From: a virus
Reading direction: 5' to 3' (one strand)
Length of the DNA: 31,257 nucleotides
IMG/VR virus record: IMGVR_UViG_3300010354_019952
Span: 1 to 31,257 of that record
Shown piece by piece: positions 15,260-22,577 of this stretch. The notes under the pieces are model-generated. The model made no database searches. It saw nothing but the letters and a program-made list of their open reading frames with translations, and was not told where the DNA came from. A program made the position numbers and the translations under genes. Each line of letters starts with the position of its first letter. Positions within the stretch are counted from its first letter, which is position 1.

Positions 15260-16567
15260 ATGAATAAAGGAATCAGTCTTTGGGAAAAAGCAAAAACAGT
15301 AATTCCTGGTGGCAATTGCTTGCTTTCTAAACGTCCAGAAAGATACGTGCCTGATGCGTGGCCAACTTATTATTCTCGAGCAAAAGGAATAGAAGTATGG
15401 GATCTTGAAGGAAATAAGTTCATAGACATGGCTCAAATGGGAATAGGCACGGCTATACTAGGATATTCTAATGATTTTGTCGATACCGCGGTAAAGTCAG
15501 CAATCGATCAAGGGATTAACACAACCTTAAATTGTCCTGAAGAAGTTTATCTTGCTGAAAAGCTTCTTTCTATTGATACTTTCGCAGGAGGCGTAAAATT
15601 TGCAAGAACAGGTGGAGAAGCTATGTCTATTGCCGTTAGATTAGCTCGTGCCTATACAGGTAAAGACGACGTAGCGTTTAGTGGATACCACGGATGGAGC
15701 GATTGGTACTTAGCAAGCAATCTATCGTCGTCCGATTCTTTAAAAGATCATCTTTTACCTGGCCTAGATCCGCTCGGGGTTCCAAAGAATTTGAAAGGAA
15801 CCGCGATTCCATTTAAATATAACAATTGCGAAGATTTAAAAAATCAGCTAAAGAATAGAGAGATAGCTGCGATTGTAATCGAAGGAGCGCGCTACGATTT
15901 AGCTAATCGAGACTTCTTAAAAGAAATTAAAAAAACCTGTAAAGAAAAAAATTGCTTGTTGATCATAGACGAGATATCTTCTGGGTGGAGAGCTTGTCTA
16001 GGCGGAATTTATCATACCTACGAAGACGTAGAGCCAGACATCGTGGTTTATGGAAAAGCTATGGGAAATGGCTATCCAATATCTGCTATTGTAGGAAAAA
16101 AAGCTGTAATGGAATCATCACAAGATACTTTTGTAAGCAGTACTTTCTGGACAGAAAGAATGGGATTTGTAGCAGCTTTAGCGACTATAAACCAGCTAGA
16201 AGAAAAGAACGTACCCGATCATATCAATTATATGGGAAAATACATAGGTGATATGTGGGAAAAAGTTTTTTTAGAATTTCAAATTGATGCGAAGGTAACT
16301 GAATATGCGCCCTTAATAACGTTTAAATTAAACTATGAAAAAAACGCCGAAATATTAACCTTTATATCGCAAGAAATGCTCAAGAAGGGTTATCTTTCAG
16401 CGGCTAGTATTTATGTTTCTGCTTCTCATACTAAAGATGCCGTAGACGAGTACATCAAAAACTTTAGAGATGTGATAAAGTCTCTTTCGGAATTTTTACG
16501 AGATGGCACTTTGACAAAGAAACTTGAAACTAGAGTAAGAGAAGAAGGCTTCGCTAGGCTTACTTAA
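15260..16567 (+). CDS. Class III aminotransferase, glutamate-1-semialdehyde aminomutase-like
   Basis: 435 residues from ATG 15260, which has AAGGA nine bases upstream; the frame is open to a TTG at 15203 inside the GNAT gene, but that is less likely. The PLP enzyme carries MAQMGIGTAILGYS, FARTGGEAMSIAVRLARAYTG, FSGYHGWSDWY, IIDEISSGWRA (Asp contacting the PLP ring nitrogen) and Schiff-base K266 in VVYGKAMGNGYPISAI. This subgroup is named for HemL, but members inside surface-sugar clusters next to NeuB and SpsF genes are taken to aminate keto sugars. Heme synthesis is unlikely here. Probable role: adding the amine that the GNAT then acetylates. Substrate not determined. Confidence 0.88.
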   Translation: MNKGISLWEKAKTVIPGGNCLLSKRPERYVPDAWPTYYSRAKGIEVWDLEGNKFIDMAQMGIGTAILGYSNDFVDTAVKSAIDQGINTTLNCPEEVYLAEKLLSIDTFAGGVKFARTGGEAMSIAVRLARAYTGKDDVAFSGYHGWSDWYLASNLSSSDSLKDHLLPGLDPLGVPKNLKGTAIPFKYNNCEDLKNQLKNREIAAIVIEGARYDLANRDFLKEIKKTCKEKNCLLIIDEISSGWRACLGGIYHTYEDVEPDIVVYGKAMGNGYPISAIVGKKAVMESSQDTFVSSTFWTERMGFVAALATINQLEEKNVPDHINYMGKYIGDMWEKVFLEFQIDAKVTEYAPLITFKLNYEKNAEILTFISQEMLKKGYLSAASIYVSASHTKDAVDEYIKNFRDVIKSLSEFLRDGTLTKKLETRVREEGFARLT

Positions 16568-16590
16568 ATTTAAAATTAAGGCGGTGCAAA

Positions 16591-17322
16591 TTGGAAAAAA
16601 TAATTGGTGCAATTATTCAAGCTAGAATGGGATCAACTCGTCTTCCTGGTAAGGTTCTAAAAAATATAGGAGAAAAGCCTGTATTGTTTCGCATGATAGA
16701 AAGGATTAGAAAATCTAAAAAATTGCACAAGATTATAGTAGCTACTTCTACTCTAGAACGCGACAATATAATAGAAAATTTTTGTATAGAAAATGGCGTA
16801 GACTGTTTCAGAGGATCTGAAACTGACGTTCTACAAAGATACTACGAGTGTGCAAAAAAAAATGACTTAGACACCATAGTAAGATTAACGGCAGATTGTC
16901 CTTTAATAGATTTTTCTATGATAGATAAGTGTCTCGAAGAATTCTACGCCAAGCCAGAAGTGTCTTACTACGCTAATACATGCCCTATAAATTTAAGCAC
17001 GTATCCAAATGGATCCGATATAGAGATTTTTTCTTTTGTTGCTTTGGAAAAAGCTAATGCTCTCGAAAGTTCTTTGGAGGGAAGAGAACACGTTACTCAT
17101 TTCATGTGTCGTGAAAAGAATTTGTTTAAAACAGATATGTTAAAAAATTCTCAAGATTGGTCAGGATATAGATACACTCTTGATAATCATGAAGATTTTG
17201 AAGTAATTTCTTTTTTGTTCGACGAGATAGATAAAAAAAAATTAGAAGGTTCGACGCAAGAAATAGTTAAAATATTGGATGAAAACCCCAATATAAGAGC
17301 GTTAAATAAGAAATATACCTAA
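16591..17322 (+). CDS. SpsF/NeuA-like cytidylyltransferase
   Basis: 243 residues from TTG 16591; AAGGCGGTG just upstream is a strong ribosome site and makes the TTG start credible. Signature stretches are IIQARMGSTRLPGKVL (nucleotide-binding loop), IIVATSTLERDN, VRLTADCPLID and RYTLDNHEDFEVI. These belong to the SpsF branch of the CMP-sugar synthetase family, which activates ulosonic acids with CTP. As the last gene of the SDR-NeuB-GNAT-aminotransferase series it would produce the CMP-activated sugar for a transferase. It is followed after 11 bases by a sugar dehydrogenase with a different base composition. Confidence 0.88.
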   Translation: MEKIIGAIIQARMGSTRLPGKVLKNIGEKPVLFRMIERIRKSKKLHKIIVATSTLERDNIIENFCIENGVDCFRGSETDVLQRYYECAKKNDLDTIVRLTADCPLIDFSMIDKCLEEFYAKPEVSYYANTCPINLSTYPNGSDIEIFSFVALEKANALESSLEGREHVTHFMCREKNLFKTDMLKNSQDWSGYRYTLDNHEDFEVISFLFDEIDKKKLEGSTQEIVKILDENPNIRALNKKYT

Positions 17323-17333
17323 GAGAAAAAAGA

Positions 17334-18269
17334 ATGAAAAGTATAGCTGTAATTGGCCAAGGATTTGTGGGCGGATCTCTCACGACTGTTTTCGCAGAGC
17401 GCGGATTTGATGTTTATGCTTACGATAAGGCAGGTAAGTACGTAAAAGGTGCACTACCATCGCATGGAGATCCTGTCGCAGGATACCCTGGGTCCATCGC
17501 AGAATTAATCGGAGATAATGAGGAAGGTGGAACACCGGACTTTTCTAAAGTTTATTTTGTGTGTCTTCCTACGCCCATGTTTGAAGATGGCTCTGCTGAT
17601 CTTAGCATCGTCGAAGGCGCTTTGAGAGAATTAGCCGCAGTACCAGGCGAAAGAATCGCGGTTGTAAAATCTACTATTCCACCAGGCTCTACAGAAAAGT
17701 GGAATGAAATGTTTAAAGATACTGGATTACGAGTCGTTTTTAATCCAGAGTTTTTGACAGAACGAACAGCGCTCGACGACATGAGAAATCAAGATAGAAT
17801 TATCTTGGGTGGTCCTCGACCGTGGATCAATACAGTCAAACAAGTTTTTAGAACAGCATTCCCAAACGCTAAGATGATCAAGACTTCTTCAACGACTGCC
17901 GAGATGGTCAAGTATTTGACGAATAACTTCTTGACCGTTAAGGTAGCATTTGCTAACGAGATGTTACAAATTTGTGAAGCTCTCGATAGGGTAGGTCTCA
18001 ATGTAGACTATGATAAAGTCGTTGAGTATGCGTCGCACGATGTAAGAGTAGGTCCGAGCCACTGGAACGTACCAGGTCCAGATGGAAAATATGGATACGG
18101 TGGTAGTTGCTTTCCTAAAGATATAAATGCAATGATTTGTGTTGCTAAATCTTTAGGCGTTAATCCAGCATTGCTAAAAGCGGCGTGGGAAAAGAATCTA
18201 GAAGTTCGACCAGAACGTGATTGGGAAAAGCTCGTCGGTCGCGCCGTATCAAAAAAGTCCAAGCGTTGA
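17334..18269 (+). CDS. UDP-glucose/GDP-mannose dehydrogenase-like protein lacking C-terminal domain
   Basis: 311 residues with the NAD-binding N-terminal domain (IAVIGQGFVGGSL, VYFVCLPTP, VVKSTIPPGST, FNPEFLTE) and the central dimerisation domain (MVKYLTNNFLTVKVAFANE). The catalytic cysteine is C259 in YGYGGSCFPKDI. The C-terminal UDP-binding domain (about 100 residues) of typical 400-450-residue enzymes is absent, and the downstream sequence is an unrelated gene. Full enzymes oxidise UDP-glucose to UDP-glucuronate in two NAD steps; whether this version does is uncertain. Its base composition is visibly higher in G+C than the sugar genes before it (31 of 60 in bases 17461-17520 against 16 of 60 in 16321-16380). 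Confidence 0.85.
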   Translation: MKSIAVIGQGFVGGSLTTVFAERGFDVYAYDKAGKYVKGALPSHGDPVAGYPGSIAELIGDNEEGGTPDFSKVYFVCLPTPMFEDGSADLSIVEGALRELAAVPGERIAVVKSTIPPGSTEKWNEMFKDTGLRVVFNPEFLTERTALDDMRNQDRIILGGPRPWINTVKQVFRTAFPNAKMIKTSSTTAEMVKYLTNNFLTVKVAFANEMLQICEALDRVGLNVDYDKVVEYASHDVRVGPSHWNVPGPDGKYGYGGSCFPKDINAMICVAKSLGVNPALLKAAWEKNLEVRPERDWEKLVGRAVSKKSKR

Positions 18270-18289
18270 TTTATCGTCAATAAACGACT

Positions 18290-18316
18290 GCTCGAGGATA
18301 GTTATATCCTGTGAGC
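18290..18316 (+). promoter_or_regulatory. Hairpin sequestering ribosome site of the homing endonuclease gene
   Basis: AGGATA (18295-18300) and TATCCT (18305-18310) form a perfect six-base stem with a GTTA loop. An outer GCTC (18290-18293) pairs with GAGC (18313-18316), with a small internal mismatch between the two stems. The only Shine-Dalgarno-like sequence before the GTG start at 18311, GAGGA at 18294-18298, is thus paired with UCCU, and the start codon lies within the outer structure. Known T4 homing endonucleases such as I-TevI are held back by hairpins over their ribosome site on early transcripts. The same kind of control is inferred here, not shown. Confidence 0.5.
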
Positions 18317-18976
18317 AAAAAAGAAATACAAAAATTTTGCGAATGTTGTAGATGTTCTTATTTTGCAAGAAGACATAGACAAAGATTTTGTAGCAAAAAT
18401 TGTCAATACGAATGGACTAGAAAGCCTATAGTCGAAAGAACTGTCGTAGATTGTTGCATATGTAAAAAAACTCTAATTAGAAAAGTTAATGATAGACTTG
18501 GAGAAAAATCGTACTGTAGTAATTGTTTCAAGACAAAAAGAATAGGCCACAAATTAAGTGAGCAACATAAAAAAAGAATTTCAGAAACAAGATTAAAAGA
18601 TTGGGCTTCTGGAGTTTATAGAAATGCAGTTGTTGGAACTACCAAATGGCATGATCACATAAAACCAGATGGAACAAAAATTCGTTGTCAAGGAACATGG
18701 GAACTTTTATACGCGAAGTTTTTAGATGATCAAGAAATTAATTACGAATGCCATGTTGGAGCATTACGTTATGTAAGTCAAAAAGACGGTAAAGAGCGCG
18801 TATATCTTCCTGATTTCTTTTTGATAGACTACAATCAATACATCGACATAAAGAATGATTACCTTTTTAAACTAGATTCAGAAAAAATTGAATCCGTGAA
18901 AAAATGCAATCCTCAAATCAATTTGAAAATAATAACGAAACAGGATCTAATAGCGCTAAAGATACTAAAGAATTAG
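18311..18976 (+). CDS. Free-standing homing endonuclease, PD-(D/E)xK/VSR-like with zinc fingers and NUMOD3
   Basis: 221 residues. N-terminal zinc-ribbon-like cysteines (C10/C13 with C27/C31 in FCSKNCQ) are followed by a second set (CCICKKTL and YCSNCF). GHKLSEQHKKRISETRLKDW is a NUMOD3-type DNA-binding helix motif, the hallmark of phage homing endonucleases. The C-terminal nuclease domain shows GTWELLYAKFL (E131), YLPDFFLID (P-D168) and YIDIKN (D179-x-K181), the PD-(D/E)xK/VSR arrangement. Such enzymes cut phage-free copies of a nearby locus to spread themselves. The GTG start lies in a hairpin. The 3' end overlaps the nuclease gene by 73 bases. There is no sign that it sits in an intron. Confidence 0.85.
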   Translation: MSKKEIQKFCECCRCSYFARRHRQRFCSKNCQYEWTRKPIVERTVVDCCICKKTLIRKVNDRLGEKSYCSNCFKTKRIGHKLSEQHKKRISETRLKDWASGVYRNAVVGTTKWHDHIKPDGTKIRCQGTWELLYAKFLDDQEINYECHVGALRYVSQKDGKERVYLPDFFLIDYNQYIDIKNDYLFKLDSEKIESVKKCNPQINLKIITKQDLIALKILKN

Positions 18977-19773
18977 TAAAATTGCCTACTGGGAAACCCC
19001 ATGTTTCATTTTCAGAAATAAAGTTGTGGAAAGAATGTTCATATAGACACAACTTAATTCATATAAAAAAGATAGATTTTTCGAAACCTTCACCGGTGCT
19101 CGATTTTGGTACTGCTGTCCATGCAGCGATAGAAAAATTTATTCTTACTAGAGAAATGGATTTAAATATTGCATTTCAATGTCTAGAAAATGCATGGGAA
19201 AAAAATTCAAATGTCGAAGAATTTACTCAAAAAACTTTAGAAAAAGCCAAGTCCGAAGCAGAACAAATTCTTTTAGAAGTACCGGATTTTTTTGAAAAGC
19301 AATTTCCCGCGTGGGAAGTTGTCGATGCAGAACACCAGCTATATGAAAGCATAATTGGACATGAAGATCATGCTTTTAAAGGTTTTATTGATGCAATCAT
19401 AAAAACAAAAGGCAAAAAAGGCGAATCTATATATTGGATATTGGACCACAAAACCACAGCACGCGGCTGGTTCCGAGATAAGCGTAGCGACGATATGGTC
19501 AAAGCGCAGCTGGCACTTTACAAAAACTACTGGTGTCAAAAACATCCTAATGTCCCAGTGAAAGACGTGCGCTGTGGATTCGTGTTGTTAAAAAAGGCTG
19601 CGAAGCCAGGCGAACATTGCGAATTGTTTTCAGTTTCGCTTGGGGAAGTTCCTATTAAGCGATCCCTCAAGGTCGTTAGTAATATGATAACGTCTGTAAA
19701 AAGAGGCGTAGCGTTAAAAAATAGAGACGCTTGTACGTGGTGTGAATATAAAGGCACCGAGCATTGTCTATAA
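18904..19773 (+). CDS. RecB/Cas4-like PD-(D/E)xK exonuclease with Fe-S cysteines
   Basis: 289 residues from ATG 18904; TTG 18982 would avoid the 73-base overlap with the endonuclease and give a 263-residue protein starting just before the first conserved block. Neither start has a good ribosome site. RecB-family motifs: HVSFSEIKLWKECSYRH, LDFGTAVHAAIEKF, FKGFIDAI (active-site Asp), YWILDHKTT (D-x-K), MVKAQLALY (Q-x3-Y). C45 together with C277, C280 and C288 (CTWCEYKGTEHC) matches the four-cysteine [4Fe-4S] pattern of Cas4/AddB-type nucleases. Likely a phage DNA-processing or recombination nuclease. CRISPR adaptation is not supported because no array or Cas1 is present. Confidence 0.85.
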   Translation: MQSSNQFENNNETGSNSAKDTKELVKLPTGKPHVSFSEIKLWKECSYRHNLIHIKKIDFSKPSPVLDFGTAVHAAIEKFILTREMDLNIAFQCLENAWEKNSNVEEFTQKTLEKAKSEAEQILLEVPDFFEKQFPAWEVVDAEHQLYESIIGHEDHAFKGFIDAIIKTKGKKGESIYWILDHKTTARGWFRDKRSDDMVKAQLALYKNYWCQKHPNVPVKDVRCGFVLLKKAAKPGEHCELFSVSLGEVPIKRSLKVVSNMITSVKRGVALKNRDACTWCEYKGTEHCL

Positions 19774-19820
19774 AAAAAGATTACAAACTAAAAAAAATTA
19801 TTACGATATAGCAAAATAAG

Positions 19821-21068
19821 ATGAGCAAAAAAACCATATTAATGTTAAGCGATCATCCGCTGTCAACGTCGGGTGTTGGAACTCAAGCGCGTTGGCTAGT
19901 TCACGGTTTAACTAGCACTGGAAAATATAGCTTTCGCTGTTTTGGTGGCGCCGTTCGTCATGACAATTATGACACCGTTGCAGTTAATCCTGATTTCATA
20001 GTCAAACCAACGGATGGTTTTGGCGACAGAAACTTACTACGCCAAACATTAATTCAATTACGCCCAGATGCACTAATGTTGTTTACTGATCCAAGGTTCT
20101 TTATTTGGGTCTGGGAGATGGCCGACGAGATACGTCGGATTTGCCCTATAACATATTGGCATTTGTGGGATAATGATCCATGGCCTGATTTTAATAAGGT
20201 TTTATATGAGTCAACTGATCTCATCAATTGCATCAATTGGCCAACGTACCAGATGGTAAAAGAAAGATTTCCTGAAAAGACTAACTACATTCCACACGCA
20301 GTTCCACGGGATTTATATAAACCTTTGCCCGAAGACGTCGTAAAAGCTTTCAAGAAAAAATTAGTTGGCGAAAACAAAATGGACCATTTCTTGGTCGGTT
20401 ATGTTTCGAGAAATGCTCGCCGCAAAATGCCGAGCGATATCGTCGCATCTTGGAAGATGTTTTTAGACGAACTAGAAAAGAAGCACGGTCATCGTAAAGC
20501 TACATTGGTCATGCATACCGAACCCCTAGATCCCGAAGGGCCAAATTTGTATCACGTCGTTGAGACGCTAAACGTTCAAAATAATGTTATTTTTTCGAAG
20601 AGTAGAATCGTATTCGAAGAGATGAATTTGTTGTATAACTCATTCGATACAATCGTCAATCGTAGTTGCAATGAAGGTTTTGGTCTTCCAACTCTAGAAT
20701 CGATGATGTGTGGAAAGCCAATCATCACTATTAAAACAGGAGGATTGACTCGACAAGTCGAAGACCTCGAAACTGGCGAGCAATTTGGTATTGGTTTAGA
20801 ACCAGAGGTTAGATCCCTAGTTGGTAACCAACTTGTTCCTTATATCTATGAAGACTTAATTTCTCATAAAACATTATCAGACGCTTTTATGAGAATGTAC
20901 GAAATGGGACCTGAGGCGAGAAAAGAACTTGGACTTAAGGCCATGGCTCATGCGCACAAGGACTATGACGTAAACGACATGGTTAAAAAATGGGATGAGT
21001 CATTAACAGGTTGCATCCAGAAGTGGAAAGAGAATAGACCGGCTCTTTGGAGTCATACGGAGATTTGA
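19821..21068 (+). CDS. Glycosyltransferase, GT4 family
   Basis: 415 residues, full-length GT-B enzyme. N-terminal TILMLSDHPLSTSGVGTQARW has the acceptor-domain glycine loop. The middle region holds tryptophan-rich ITYWHLWDNDPWPDF, then FLVGYVSRNARRKMP opens the donor domain and CNEGFGLPTLESMMCG is the E-x7-E motif, followed by IITIKTGGL. It pairs with the next GT4 gene one base downstream. Its codon usage looks more like the flanking phage genes than the A/T-rich sugar cassette, so it may be an older resident of the phage. Target could be a virion protein, DNA or host surface glycan. Confidence 0.88.
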   Translation: MSKKTILMLSDHPLSTSGVGTQARWLVHGLTSTGKYSFRCFGGAVRHDNYDTVAVNPDFIVKPTDGFGDRNLLRQTLIQLRPDALMLFTDPRFFIWVWEMADEIRRICPITYWHLWDNDPWPDFNKVLYESTDLINCINWPTYQMVKERFPEKTNYIPHAVPRDLYKPLPEDVVKAFKKKLVGENKMDHFLVGYVSRNARRKMPSDIVASWKMFLDELEKKHGHRKATLVMHTEPLDPEGPNLYHVVETLNVQNNVIFSKSRIVFEEMNLLYNSFDTIVNRSCNEGFGLPTLESMMCGKPIITIKTGGLTRQVEDLETGEQFGIGLEPEVRSLVGNQLVPYIYEDLISHKTLSDAFMRMYEMGPEARKELGLKAMAHAHKDYDVNDMVKKWDESLTGCIQKWKENRPALWSHTEI

Positions 21069-21069
21069 T

Positions 21070-22242
21070 ATGAAGCGAGTAGTAGTAAGAGGTCCCGCAC
21101 TAACACAATCCGGATATGGCGTACACTGTCGACAAGTTGTTAGATGGTTACTCACTAAGTCTAACGTAGATCTTAAGTTTCAAGTGCTACCATGGGGAGA
21201 TACGCCATGGTTGTTGGATACAAAACTTTACGATGGTCTAATCGAGAAGATAGCAAAAAATACTATCGACATTGTTGTAAAACCACACGAAAAATACGAC
21301 GTGTCATTTCAATTACAACTACCTAATGAGTGGGATCCTACGATCGCGAAATTTAATGTCGGTATGACTGCTGCAGTTGAAACCGATATCTGCAATCCTA
21401 CCTGGATAGATAACTGTAACAAGATGGATCTAATTATAGTTCCTTCTAGTCACGCTGCTTCAACGTTAACCAAGCATCAAAATTTGCAAAAACCAGTCGT
21501 TGTAGTACCAGAGTCATTTTGCGACGAAATTTTATCGTCAGATGATCGACTACCAACGTTGCCGAAGTTTTCTACTAACTTTAATTTCCTGTTGTTCGGT
21601 CAAATAACAGGAGACAACCCGCACAACGATAGAAAAAATATGTTCTTTACGATAAAGTGGTTGTGCGAAGCATTTAAGGATGACAAAGACGTTGGAATCG
21701 TCATCAAGACCAATATTGGTCGTAACACGCTTATTGACAGAAATAAAACCAAGCAATTGATGAAAGCATTAGTCAAAGAGTGTCGAAAGGGAGATTTTCC
21801 AAAAATTCATCTTTTACACGGAGATATGACCGATGAAGAAGTCGCTGCTCTATATCGTCACGAACAAATAAAGGCACTTGTAGCTTTGACGCGCGGAGAA
21901 GGTTATGGTTTGCCAATTTTAGAAGCTGCAGCTAGTGGTCTTCCAGTAATTGCAACTGGTTGGTCTGGTCATCTTGACTTCTTAAACAAAGGCAAGTTTA
22001 TAAACGTTGCTTATAACCTAAAGAATGTTCACTCTTCTCGAGTCGACAACAGAATATTTTTGCCACATATGAAATGGGCAGAAATTGTAGAAGAAGATGC
22101 AAAGAAAAAGTTAACGAAGTTTAGAGCATCCCCTTCCAATCCAAAAGAATGGGCAAAAGAGCTCGAAACAGTTATTAAAGAAAAATATAGTTTTACTGCA
22201 ATTTGTCAAGCTTATAACGAAGTGACAAAAGAAGTTTTATGA
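21070..22242 (+). CDS. Glycosyltransferase, GT4 family
   Basis: 390 residues. VVVRGPALTQSGYGVHCRQVV is the N-terminal glycine loop; the acceptor domain contains NVGMTAAVETDI and LIIVPSSHAAS. The donor domain has FLLFGQITGDNPHNDRKN, IVIKTNIGRN, and the E-x7-E motif in TRGEGYGLPILEAAASG, followed by LPVIATGWSGHLDFL. It lies one base after another GT4 gene and overlaps the following membrane-protein gene by four bases (ATGA). The pair probably acts in one pathway. Donor and acceptor are unknown. Confidence 0.88.
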   Translation: MKRVVVRGPALTQSGYGVHCRQVVRWLLTKSNVDLKFQVLPWGDTPWLLDTKLYDGLIEKIAKNTIDIVVKPHEKYDVSFQLQLPNEWDPTIAKFNVGMTAAVETDICNPTWIDNCNKMDLIIVPSSHAASTLTKHQNLQKPVVVVPESFCDEILSSDDRLPTLPKFSTNFNFLLFGQITGDNPHNDRKNMFFTIKWLCEAFKDDKDVGIVIKTNIGRNTLIDRNKTKQLMKALVKECRKGDFPKIHLLHGDMTDEEVAALYRHEQIKALVALTRGEGYGLPILEAAASGLPVIATGWSGHLDFLNKGKFINVAYNLKNVHSSRVDNRIFLPHMKWAEIVEEDAKKKLTKFRASPSNPKEWAKELETVIKEKYSFTAICQAYNEVTKEVL

Positions 22243-22562
22243 TATTAACTGGTATTTTTTGTTTATTATTTTTAACGACTTCTGTTTTTTTGTACTTTAG
22301 TATCAAAAAAAATCTTGAATTTTTAGAACAACAAGAAAAAATGCTAGAGATGCTAGAAGAGTCTCTGCAGGAGTTAGAGATTTGTCACAAAAAAATAGAT
22401 AAAAAGGCGAAACTGGAATTATTTTCCGACGACGCAGTCGTTAAAGAGCTGGTCGACGACATTAAAAAATCTCGTTTAGCTGTAGCAGCGTTAATCGTAG
22501 AATTAACAGACGAAAAAGAAATAATAAAAAATATTCAAAATATTGAAGGTGATAATGCCTAG
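22239..22562 (+). CDS. Small single-span membrane protein with coiled coil
   Basis: 107 residues. The first 20 residues are a hydrophobic helix (TGIFCLLFLTTSVFLYF) that would act as a signal anchor, followed by a positively charged K-K pair, suggesting N-out, C-in topology. Residues 25-60 form a heptad-like acidic coiled coil (EFLEQQEKMLEMLEESLQEL). No family is recognised. It is the only clear membrane segment in the window. Gene order between glycosyltransferases and the late sigma factor does not reveal the role; anchoring or scaffold functions are possible. Confidence 0.7.
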   Translation: MILTGIFCLLFLTTSVFLYFSIKKNLEFLEQQEKMLEMLEESLQELEICHKKIDKKAKLELFSDDAVVKELVDDIKKSRLAVAALIVELTDEKEIIKNIQNIEGDNA

Positions 22563-22577
22563 GAAGACGATAGTGAG

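Noticed and set aside
15952-16251. 99-codon + strand frame inside the aminotransferase gene
   Set aside because: Wholly inside a gene with clear class III aminotransferase motifs; its arginine- and cysteine-rich translation looks like an out-of-frame shadow.
18904-19773. Cas4 of a CRISPR system
   Set aside because: The fold and cysteines fit the wider RecB/Cas4 group, but there is no repeat array, Cas1 or Cas2 in the window.
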